Shown here piece by piece: positions 39,878 to 47,261 of a DNA stretch of 64,000 nt. Position 1 is the stretch's first letter. Each line of letters begins with the position of its first letter. The translations under genes and the position numbers were made by a program. This DNA comes from Pseudomonas fluorescens (lineage in GTDB: Bacteria > Pseudomonadota > Gammaproteobacteria > Pseudomonadales > Pseudomonadaceae). The notes below the pieces were generated by a model. That model was not told the DNA's origin. It made no database searches and saw only the letters and a list, made by a program, of their open reading frames with translations. The DNA lies in contig NZ_LACH01000007.1 of the NCBI RefSeq assembly GCF_000968015.1, forward strand, positions 48,663-112,662, given 5' to 3'.

Positions 39878-40354
39878 TCAATCCTTCGTTTTGTTTTTGC
39901 CGTTCGTCGCTTTTAGTGCGGCAAGCGCGGTCTGGACCTCGGCCAGTTGCGCCTCCAACTGCGCGACCCGCTGCTGCGCCTTGACCTGAAGAGTGACGTC
40001 TTTCTGCACACCGATGAAATAAGTCTGTCCGTCATCCGGGTTTTTCACCGTCGAAAGGGACAGCTCGTTCCAGAACGGCGTGCCGTCCTTGCGATAATTC
40101 CTGAGGATTTCCCGGCAGGAACCGCCACTGCTCAAGGCCTCGCGAATCAACGGCAGCGCTTCCTGGTCACGGTCCCCGGACTGAAGAAAACGGCAATCCT
40201 GGTAGAGGATTTCTTCGCTGGTGTAACCCGTCAGGCGTTCGAATGCCGGGTTGACGTAAATCAGGATGTTGTCCTGCTCGCCTTCCTTTTCGGCAATCAC
40301 GATGCCGTCGTTGGAAGCGTTGATCACCATTTGCAGCAGTTGGGCGTTAATCAT
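39878..40354 (-). CDS. Short LOV blue-light receptor
   Basis: Single LOV domain with short flanking helices, 158 residues, very like the P. putida PpSB1-type short LOV proteins from memory. The photoactive cysteine is C54 in QDCRFLQ; flavin-contacting N86, N96 and Q117 lie at the expected spacing. The N-terminal cap starts MINAQLLQ and the C-terminal helix (about 118-150) is a coiled coil with no effector domain, so it must act through a partner. The likely partner is the LitR-like regulator beside it. First gene of a LOV-PilZ pair, divergent from the flavodoxin gene. Confidence 0.9.
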   Translation of the reverse strand: MINAQLLQMVINASNDGIVIAEKEGEQDNILIYVNPAFERLTGYTSEEILYQDCRFLQSGDRDQEALPLIREALSSGGSCREILRNYRKDGTPFWNELSLSTVKNPDDGQTYFIGVQKDVTLQVKAQQRVAQLEAQLAEVQTALAALKATNGKNKTKD

Positions 40355-40431
40355 CGGAGAGTCCTTTCCAATTTGATAGTGAGATGCATTCTAAAAGAAC
40401 ACTGAAAACTTTCTACTGGTCATCCGCGTTA

Positions 40432-40444
40432 ATTGAGAGTCAAT
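40432..40444. promoter_or_regulatory. Inverted repeat ATTGA-GAG-TCAAT in the LOV-flavodoxin control region
   Basis: Five-base arms with a 3-base centre, midway in the 154-bp divergent region between the LOV and flavodoxin starts. A possible operator; no regulator is assigned. Confidence 0.3.
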
Positions 40445-40508
40445 CGCAGCTTTTTTGCCACGGCTGTTAATATCCCCCGTCTTTTTACTCAGCTTCAGGA
40501 TCAGATTG

Positions 40509-40964
40509 ATGAAAGTCGCCATCCTTTCAGGCTCGGTGTACGGCACGGCTGAAGAAGTCGCCCGCCACGCCGCTAATATTTTGAAAACCGCAGGTTTCGA
40601 AACCTTTCACAACCCGCGTGCGAGCCTCGCCGATGTTCAGGCCTTTGGCCCCGAAGCCTTCCTGGCGGTGACCTCGACCACCGGCATGGGCGAGTTGCCG
40701 GACAACCTGCAACCGTTGTATTTCGCCATTCGCGACCAGTTGCCTGCTGCCTGGCGTGGCTTGCCGGGCGCCGTGATTGGTCTGGGCGATGCGAGCTACG
40801 GCGACACGTTTTGCGGCGGCGGTGAGTTGATGCGCGAATTGTTCGGCGAACTGGGCCTGCGCGAAGTCCTGCCCATGCTGCGCCTGGACGCCAGCGAAAG
40901 CGTGACGCCGGAAACCGACGCCGAGCCTTGGCTGGCGGAGCTGGTCAGCGCTCTGCGGGGCTGA
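40509..40964 (+). CDS. Short-chain flavodoxin (MioC-like)
   Basis: FMN electron carrier of 151 residues from the ATG at 40509. The phosphate-binding loop SGSVYGTAEEVA is at about 6-17, and TSTTGMGELPDN and LGDASYGDTFCGGG carry the FMN-contacting loops. The gene overlaps the end of the converging LysR gene by 20 bp. In P. aeruginosa the flavodoxin and fol genes are also neighbours (recollection), without the LOV/LitR genes in between. Confidence 0.9.
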   Translation: MKVAILSGSVYGTAEEVARHAANILKTAGFETFHNPRASLADVQAFGPEAFLAVTSTTGMGELPDNLQPLYFAIRDQLPAAWRGLPGAVIGLGDASYGDTFCGGGELMRELFGELGLREVLPMLRLDASESVTPETDAEPWLAELVSALRG

Positions 40965-41841
40965 CCGGTCGCTCGCGCAGTAAGGCGAGCCAGGCTTGCG
41001 CGGCTTTTGACAAGTACGCGCCCTGACGCCAGATGAAGGCGATATCCCAACGCAGATAGCTCGGTGCGTTCAAGGTCAGGCGCACCACACCTGGCCGCAC
41101 CAGCCCGCGTGCCACCACGCGCGGCAACAGCACCACACCTTGACCGGCCGCCACCAGCGCTGCAAGAAAGTCAGCCTGGCCGCTGCGACCGCCTTCCTTC
41201 GGCGTAAACCCCAGCTGCTGGCAGGCTTGCAGCAAACGGTCATTGAGCACGAAGCTGCGCTGATACAGCAGGAAGGGCGTGTCGGCCAATTCCTCCAGCC
41301 CAATCACAGTCTTCGACGCCAGTGGATGATCGGCCGGCAGCAGGGCGTCCAGCGGTTCATCGCAGAAAGGCTGGAAGGCGAACTGCGGGTCCTTCGTCAA
41401 CAGGCTGCCACCGAGTTCCAGCTCTCCACTCAAAACGGCCTGTTCGATGTTCAGGCTGCCGCCCTCAAGCAATTGAATGCTGATGTTGGGGTAGCGTCGC
41501 CGGTACTCGGCGAACAGTCCGGCGAACAGCGCGTCGCTGCCCAGTAGCGGCAAACCCAGACGCAATTCCCCGCGGGCCAGTTGGCTCAAATCATCCAGCT
41601 CACTGAGCAGTTCGTTGCGCAGCCGCAGCATGCCTTCGGCCCTTAGAAGGACCACGCTGCCGGCGGCGGTCAGGCGCAGCTGCGAACCCTGCCGTTCGAG
41701 CAACGCAGTGCCCAGGCTCTGTTCCAGCTGAGCAACCTGTTTGCTCACCGCCGATTGACTGATGTGCAAGGTCTTGGCGGCCTGAGTAAAACCACCCTGA
41801 TGCATGACCTCGACGAAGCTGCGTAGCTGTTTGAATTCCAT
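40945..41841 (-). CDS. LysR-family regulator, probably of lrgAB
   Basis: Transcription regulator of 298 residues from the ATG at 41841. The N-terminal helix-turn-helix is GGFTQAAKTLHISQSAVSKQV, and the rest is a periplasmic-binding-protein-like effector domain. It is divergent from lrgA with about 100 bp between, so it most likely controls lrgAB in the manner of CidR; the effector is unknown. Confidence 0.87.
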   Translation of the reverse strand: MEFKQLRSFVEVMHQGGFTQAAKTLHISQSAVSKQVAQLEQSLGTALLERQGSQLRLTAAGSVVLLRAEGMLRLRNELLSELDDLSQLARGELRLGLPLLGSDALFAGLFAEYRRRYPNISIQLLEGGSLNIEQAVLSGELELGGSLLTKDPQFAFQPFCDEPLDALLPADHPLASKTVIGLEELADTPFLLYQRSFVLNDRLLQACQQLGFTPKEGGRSGQADFLAALVAAGQGVVLLPRVVARGLVRPGVVRLTLNAPSYLRWDIAFIWRQGAYLSKAAQAWLALLRERPVSPAER

Positions 41842-41937
41842 CTGCATGATTCCATTTTGGAATGTCTTAGAGTCTAACAATTCGCTTCGGGTATAGCAGC
41901 CCGCTCCGTAAAATGAGCACCTGTGAGGACCGAAGAC

Positions 41938-42324
41938 ATGAACGCATCAACCTTGAAAAGCTGGGCTCGACTGGCGACCGAATTAGCCGTGCTGCTGGCC
42001 ATCTATCTGCTCGGCTGCCAGATGGCCGTGTGGTTTTCCTGGCCGATTCCCGGCGGTGTCATCGGCATGGTGCTGTTGCTGCTGGCGTTCGCTTTGGGTG
42101 TGGTCAAACCGGCAGCGCTGCAAATGGGCGCCGGCCTGTTGATGGCCGAGATGCTGTTGTTCTTCATTCCGGCGCTCATGAGCCTGCTCGATTACGGCGG
42201 CCTGCTGCGCAGCGACGGTTGGCGAATTTTGCTGGTGATCGGCGTCAGCACGTTGATGGTGATGCTGGTGACCGCCTTTACCGTGGAACTGGTGGTGCGG
42301 TTGAGGAGGTCTCGTGAAGCTTGA
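41938..42324 (+). CDS. lrgA: CidA/LrgA-family holin-like protein
   Basis: Small membrane protein of 128 residues from the ATG at 41938, with four hydrophobic segments and the family stretch GMVLLLLAFALGVVKP. LrgA/CidA proteins influence murein hydrolase activity and lysis, or export small metabolites with LrgB. It overlaps lrgB by 11 bp. Confidence 0.88.
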   Translation: MNASTLKSWARLATELAVLLAIYLLGCQMAVWFSWPIPGGVIGMVLLLLAFALGVVKPAALQMGAGLLMAEMLLFFIPALMSLLDYGGLLRSDGWRILLVIGVSTLMVMLVTAFTVELVVRLRRSREA

Positions 42325-43000
42325 GCTGATGCCGATGTTCTGGCTGGCCTTCACGCTGCTGGCCTATCTGTTCAGTCGCTGGATCTATCGGCGCACCGGG
42401 CGCTATGTGTTGTCGCCACTGATTCTGGTTCCAGCCTTGCTGTTGGCGCTCGCTGTGCCGCTGCACACCGCGTATGCCGAATATTCGAGCAACACCCATT
42501 GGCTGATGCTGGTGCTGGGGCCGGTTACCGTCGCTTTTGCAGTGCCGATCTGGCAGCAGCGGCAGATGCTGATGCGGCATTGGTCGGCGTTGTTGCTGGG
42601 GATGCTGGCGGGCAGCGCGGCGTCCATCGGAAGTTCGTTCGGGTTGGCCAAGGCGCTGGCGCTGGACAGTTCGGTGACGATGTCACTGGTGCCGCGTTCG
42701 ATCACCACGCCTTTTGCCATGCCGCTGGCTCATGACCTGGGCGGCGTACCGGAACTGACGGCGGTGTTTGTGATGTTCACCGGGGTGTTCGGGGCGATGC
42801 TCGGCGGCATTCTGCTCAAATGGTTGCCCCTGCGCAGTGCCTTGGCTCGAGGGGCGCTGTTTGGTGTCGGCGCGCACGGTGCCGGGGTCAGTCGAGCACA
42901 TGAAGTGGGAGGTGAAGAGGGCTCGGTGGCGGGGTTAGTCATGGTTCTGACGGGGCTGCTTAATCTGTTCGCCGCCCCCTTGTTGGCGGCAGTACTTTGA
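42314..43000 (+). CDS. lrgB: LrgB-family membrane protein
   Basis: Polytopic membrane protein of 228 residues starting at a GTG inside the end of lrgA. Six to seven hydrophobic segments are present, with the conserved SSFGLAKALALDSSVTMSLVPRSITTP and GARGALFGVGAHGAGV-like C-terminal stretch. It works with LrgA; recent work on the family points to export of small carboxylates. Confidence 0.9.
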   Translation: MKLELMPMFWLAFTLLAYLFSRWIYRRTGRYVLSPLILVPALLLALAVPLHTAYAEYSSNTHWLMLVLGPVTVAFAVPIWQQRQMLMRHWSALLLGMLAGSAASIGSSFGLAKALALDSSVTMSLVPRSITTPFAMPLAHDLGGVPELTAVFVMFTGVFGAMLGGILLKWLPLRSALARGALFGVGAHGAGVSRAHEVGGEEGSVAGLVMVLTGLLNLFAAPLLAAVL

Positions 43001-43147
43001 CATGGATCCACGTTCGTTGGCGTACTGACTCGCTAGGCCATCAAGCTGGCTGCCAATGCAACTACACGATTGCCGGGGCGTGACTAGACTTCTGTAACGT
43101 CGGTAAACAATAGAAACCCCAAGAATAAAAATTAGAGGTTCCTTGCC

Positions 43148-43930
43148 GTGAACGTAGCCCCCGTCCAATCGCCACACAGTGTCAAAGACCAGGTCAGCGC
43201 CGCCGAGTGGCAGACCCGCGTCGATCTTGCCGCCTGCTATCGTCTCGTTGCTCTGCATGGTTGGGATGACCTGATTTTCACCCACATCTCGGCCAAGGTC
43301 CCCGGTACCGAAGACTTTCTGATCAACCCGTTCGGGATGATGTTCCACGAGATTACCGCGTCCAGCCTGGTCAAGGTCGATCAGGCCGGCAACAAGCTGA
43401 TGGACAGCCCTTACGAGATCAACCCGGCCGGTTACACCATCCACAGCGCGGTGCACGAGGTTCGTCACGATGTCGTCTGCGTGCTGCACACCCACACCGC
43501 TGCCGGTGTTGCGGTGTCGGCGCAGAAACAAGGCATTTTGCCGATCAGCCAACAATCATTGTTTGTCCTGTCCAGCCTGGCTTATCACGCCTACGAAGGT
43601 GTTGCGCTTAACCATGAAGAGAAGGCGCGACTGCAAGCCGACCTTGGCGAAAACAATTTCCTGATGCTGCACAACCACGGTCTGCTGACCTGCGGTGCGA
43701 CCATCGCCGACACGTTCCTGATGATGTTTACCTTCCAGCGCGCCTGCGATATCCAGGTGCTGGCGCAGAACGGTGGCGCCGAGTTGATCGCCATCGAACC
43801 GCAGATTCTGGCAGGCGCCAAGGCAATGATCGCCGGTGTCACCAAAAGTGCTCAAGGGATGGGCGGCGCACTGGCCTGGCCAGCGCTGCTTCGCAAACTC
43901 GATAAACAAGACGCGGGTTATAAACTCTAA
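43148..43930 (+). CDS. Class II aldolase/adducin family protein
   Basis: Protein of 260 residues. The zinc-binding histidines appear in VLHTHTAAG, and the FTHISAKVPG and LMLHNHGLLTCG motifs are typical of the adducin-like branch. Substrate unknown. Its stop overlaps the start of the hydrolase gene (TAATG), so the two are translationally coupled. Confidence 0.85.
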   Translation: MNVAPVQSPHSVKDQVSAAEWQTRVDLAACYRLVALHGWDDLIFTHISAKVPGTEDFLINPFGMMFHEITASSLVKVDQAGNKLMDSPYEINPAGYTIHSAVHEVRHDVVCVLHTHTAAGVAVSAQKQGILPISQQSLFVLSSLAYHAYEGVALNHEEKARLQADLGENNFLMLHNHGLLTCGATIADTFLMMFTFQRACDIQVLAQNGGAELIAIEPQILAGAKAMIAGVTKSAQGMGGALAWPALLRKLDKQDAGYKL

Positions 43931-44832
43931 TGGCACTCGCCGAGATCCCCCTGTGTGTCTGGCGCAAACGCGGCCAGTCGTTCGTATTCCGTGGCCAGAC
44001 CATCCGTTACTGGACGGCCGGGCAGGGTGAGCCACTGTTGCTCATTCATGGCTTCCCGACCGCCAGTTGGGACTGGCATTTCCTCTGGCAGCCGCTGACC
44101 CAGCGCTATCGGGTGATTGCCTGCGACATGCTCGGCTTTGGCGACTCCGCAAAACCGGTGGACCACGAATACAGCCTGCTGGAGCAGGCCGATCTGCAAC
44201 AGGCCTTGCTGGCACATGTGAAGATCGAGCAGCCGGTGCACCTGTTGGCCCACGATTATGGCGACAGCGTGGCTCAGGAACTGTTGGCCCGGCATTACGA
44301 AGCGCGTATCCATATCGCCAGCTGTGTGTTCCTCAATGGCGGCCTCTTTCCCGAAACCCATCGTCCGATCCTGATGCAAAAACTCCTGCTCAGCCCCTTG
44401 GGCTGGATGATCGGGCGCGCCTTTTCCCGTGATGGTCTGGTGAAGAGTTTCCGACAGATATTCGGCCCGCAAAGTAGCCCCTCCGAGAGCGAGATGGATG
44501 ATTTCTGGAGCTTGATCGAGAGCAATCAAGGGCCACGGATCATGCACAAATTGATCGCCTACATCCCTGAGCGGCGTGCCCAGCGCGAACGTTGGGTCAG
44601 CGCGATGCAGCGGGGTGAAGTGCAGTTGCGGGTGATCGATGGGGAGGTCGATCCGATTTCCGGTGCGCACATGGTCGAGCGCTATCGGGAACTGATCCCG
44701 AACCCGGACACGGTCTTGTTGCCCGGTATTGGTCACTACCCGCAAACCGAGGCGCCGGGGCAGGTGCTCAAGCACTATCTGGAGTTTCGCGATCAGTTGG
44801 TTTCACCGCCGCGCAAGGCCGCCTGTTCCTGA
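43930..44832 (+). CDS. Alpha/beta hydrolase, epoxide hydrolase/dehalogenase type
   Basis: Protein of 300 residues. The oxyanion-hole motif is HGFPTASWDWHF, the nucleophile is D109 in AHDYGDS rather than serine, and the catalytic histidine lies in LPGIGHYPQ near the C-terminus. An aspartate nucleophile points to epoxide hydrolase or haloalkane dehalogenase chemistry; no halide-binding pair was identified. It is coupled to the aldolase gene and followed 112 bp later by the dehydrogenase gene. Confidence 0.82.
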   Translation: MALAEIPLCVWRKRGQSFVFRGQTIRYWTAGQGEPLLLIHGFPTASWDWHFLWQPLTQRYRVIACDMLGFGDSAKPVDHEYSLLEQADLQQALLAHVKIEQPVHLLAHDYGDSVAQELLARHYEARIHIASCVFLNGGLFPETHRPILMQKLLLSPLGWMIGRAFSRDGLVKSFRQIFGPQSSPSESEMDDFWSLIESNQGPRIMHKLIAYIPERRAQRERWVSAMQRGEVQLRVIDGEVDPISGAHMVERYRELIPNPDTVLLPGIGHYPQTEAPGQVLKHYLEFRDQLVSPPRKAACS

Positions 44833-44944
44833 TTATCCCCCTGCCTTATTGCGCACCATTCAGCCTCACCCCAGTTCATTGTGACCCGCATCGCCGTGCC
44901 TGACACTCGGACTCATTGTCCCTTGGCCTGCTGGAGTCCCCCCA

Positions 44945-45856
44945 ATGAATGAGTCTGTGCGCTTCGAAGATAAAGTCGTGATTATCACGGGTGCAGGCGG
45001 CGGCCTGGGCCGGGCCCACGCGCTGCTGTTCGCCAAACAAGGCGCCAAAGTGCTAGTCAACGATCTCGGCGGCTCGGCTCAGGGCGAAGGTGCAAACGCT
45101 TCGGCAGCCGACCGGGTGGTGGCCGAAATCCGCGAGGCCGGTGGCATCGCCGAGGCCAACCATGACTCCGTCACCGACGGCGACAAAATCGTTCAGAACG
45201 CCTTGGACACCTTCGGCCGTGTCGATGTAGTGGTCAACAACGCCGGGATCCTGCGGGACAAAACCTTCCACAAAATGGAAGACGGCGACTGGGACCTGGT
45301 TTACCGCGTCCACGTCGAAGGCGCCTACAAAGTCACCCGTGCCGCCTGGCCGCACCTGCGCGAGCAAAACTACGGCCGCGTCATCTTCACCGCTTCGACC
45401 TCGGGCATTTACGGCAACTTCGGTCAGTCCAACTACGGCATGGCCAAACTCGGCCTCTACGGCCTGACCCGCACCCTGGCCATCGAAGGCCGCAAGAACA
45501 ACATCCTGGTCAACGCCATCGCCCCCACCGGCGGCACCCGCATGACCGAAGGCCTGATCCCGCCGCAAGTCTTTGAGCAACTCAAACCGGAACTGGTCAG
45601 CCCGCTGGTGGTGTACCTCGCCAGCGAGAACTGCCAGGAAACCTCCGGGCTGTTTGAAGTCGGTGGCGGCTGGATGGGCAAGGTGCGCTGGGAACGAAGC
45701 CTCGGCGCAGGGTTTGATCCTCGGGTTGGTTTCTCCCCCGAGGATGTGGCGGCGCATTGGCAGCAGATCTGCGACTTCGAAGGCGCGGCGCATCCGCAGG
45801 ACAACCTTGAAGCGCTGAAGGAAATGATGGCGAATTTGCAGAAGTATTCGATTTAA
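44945..45856 (+). CDS. Short-chain dehydrogenase/reductase
   Basis: NAD(P)-dependent oxidoreductase of 303 residues. It has TGAGGGLGRAHALLFAKQGA, NNAG at 98-101, and the catalytic S152, Y164 and K168. The VNDLGGSAQGEG stretch is typical of the SDR domain of peroxisomal multifunctional (hydroxyacyl-CoA) enzymes, suggesting a 3-hydroxyacyl-CoA substrate, though no hydratase domain is attached. The ribosome-binding region before the ATG is weak. Confidence 0.86.
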   Translation: MNESVRFEDKVVIITGAGGGLGRAHALLFAKQGAKVLVNDLGGSAQGEGANASAADRVVAEIREAGGIAEANHDSVTDGDKIVQNALDTFGRVDVVVNNAGILRDKTFHKMEDGDWDLVYRVHVEGAYKVTRAAWPHLREQNYGRVIFTASTSGIYGNFGQSNYGMAKLGLYGLTRTLAIEGRKNNILVNAIAPTGGTRMTEGLIPPQVFEQLKPELVSPLVVYLASENCQETSGLFEVGGGWMGKVRWERSLGAGFDPRVGFSPEDVAAHWQQICDFEGAAHPQDNLEALKEMMANLQKYSI

Positions 45857-45933
45857 AGGAAGCCAGCAAGGTCATCGTTCCTGACCTTGCTGGTTCTTGA
45901 TATTCGGCCCCGACATCTGGTTTGCAGCGGCGA

Positions 45934-46701
45934 TCAAGGAAAATACTTGTGAACCAATGCCGCCAGATTCGCGGCCGTTTGCGCATCCATGATCCCGTCG
46001 TACGTTTTCGGGCGAAAGTGCAGCTGAAAGGCCCTGACCAGTTGTGTGAAGCCTTGTTCGGTTGACGCACCGGAAACGTCATACCCGTAAGTCTTGAACA
46101 GTTTGAGCAAGTCGCTTCGGGCTGGAATGCCGGTCTCGTTGTATTGCTGCAGGTAGGCGTCTCGGGAGACATCGTCGAACCAGGCACCGACGCCTTTCAA
46201 GTAAAGGGCATGCCAGGGGAATTTCGGCCCTGGGTCACTCTTGCGGCCGACCGCAATATCCGAGTGTCCCAGAACAAGGGTCGGGCTGATATCCGGGTAG
46301 CGTTCAAGGATGTTCAACGCCAGCTCTTCAATGGCAGCAATTTGTTCTGGCTGATACGGCGGAAAATTGAAAACACCTTGGCTAAACGTTGCAAGGTTGA
46401 CGATTTCAACGCCGATAGATGTGTCGTTCAGATTGCTTCGATTGCCCCAGGTACTGACGCCCGCATGCCACGCGCGCTTGGTTTCGTCGACGAGACTGAA
46501 TACTTCCTGCCCGGTATAACCTGCTTTCAAGTAGCTCGGATCGGTGATGTCGGGAACCAGATAGTGGGCGCTGACATTTGGGCCGGTGAGTGCATTGACC
46601 GAACTGGAGAAGTTACCGGCGGTGTAGTGAAAAATCAGAAAGCGTACTCGGGTGTTGGAACTTTTGGTGGCGCGGTGCTTGTTGTAGTCAATGGGTTTCA
46701 T
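45934..46701 (-). CDS. AmpDh3-like N-acetylmuramoyl-L-alanine amidase
   Basis: Zinc amidase of 255 residues cutting between MurNAc and the stem peptide. Zinc ligands are H25, H146 and D156, with E99 in GVEIVN as the probable catalytic residue. A C-terminal peptidoglycan-binding domain occupies about 180-255. There is no signal peptide. The P. aeruginosa homologue AmpDh3 is reported as a periplasm-acting, type VI-delivered enzyme; no recognisable immunity gene is next to this one. It lies downstream of the bacteriocin genes on the same strand, behind a terminator. Confidence 0.87.
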   Translation of the reverse strand: MKPIDYNKHRATKSSNTRVRFLIFHYTAGNFSSSVNALTGPNVSAHYLVPDITDPSYLKAGYTGQEVFSLVDETKRAWHAGVSTWGNRSNLNDTSIGVEIVNLATFSQGVFNFPPYQPEQIAAIEELALNILERYPDISPTLVLGHSDIAVGRKSDPGPKFPWHALYLKGVGAWFDDVSRDAYLQQYNETGIPARSDLLKLFKTYGYDVSGASTEQGFTQLVRAFQLHFRPKTYDGIMDAQTAANLAALVHKYFP

Positions 46702-46890
46702 GAAAAGATTGCTCGCAGCGGATTAAGTTAAAGTCTGAGCGCAATAAAATTGAACGGCTGACTTGTAATTAACCTTAACTGCTTGGGCGCTTCGTGCGAT
46801 TACAGATCTATGTAGTCGCTTTCCGAGAAGTGTGTAGGTGGTCGACAGCCTCTCACAAGTTTGCATAAGTATTGGCTGTGAATGGGTGGT

Positions 46891-46919
46891 AAGAAGCAAG
46901 CACGAATGCTTGCTTCTTT
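46891..46919 (-). terminator. Hairpin terminator after the bacteriocin-immunity pair
   Basis: GAAGCAAGCA-CGAA-TGCTTGCTTC, a perfect 10-bp stem, about 85 bp after the immunity gene stop. The T-run is better on the + strand, so it may be bidirectional. Confidence 0.55.
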
Positions 46920-47003
46920 GTTTGGATTACTGTGCTTCAGGTTTGAAGCCGGGTTTGATGTTGGTTGCGGGTTGGTTTGGTACGGCTTGGGGCGTCCTTT
47001 TCG

Positions 47004-47261
47004 TCAGCCGTATCTTTTTTCTGTAACGAATTTTGGAGCTTTCCAGTTAGGGCCTTTAGTTGCCAGTCCCTTCTCTCCTTTTGCGAGTACACCCATTTCG
47101 AACAATCGTGTATACGCGAGTTGCAATTCTCCGTGTCGGATGGCTTCTGGCTTGTAGCGACCGATCATCATGTCTAAATGCGGCGGTGCCTTGATTAATG
47201 CGAAGACGGTAACGATATCGTCTAAGGACTCATGGCTAACAAGCTGCTCAATAATGCTCAT
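47004..47261 (-). CDS. Small protein, candidate immunity protein of the adjacent bacteriocin
   Basis: Protein of 85 residues from the ATG at 47261, which shares ATGA with the bacteriocin stop and has AAGGAG 8 bp upstream. An in-frame GTG two codons earlier is too close to that site. Mostly helical, with a basic C-terminal third (GPNWKAPKFVTEKRYG). I do not recognise the family. Translational coupling directly behind a pyocin-type gene is the standard immunity arrangement, and that is the basis of the call. Confidence 0.65.
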   Translation of the reverse strand: MSIIEQLVSHESLDDIVTVFALIKAPPHLDMMIGRYKPEAIRHGELQLAYTRLFEMGVLAKGEKGLATKGPNWKAPKFVTEKRYG

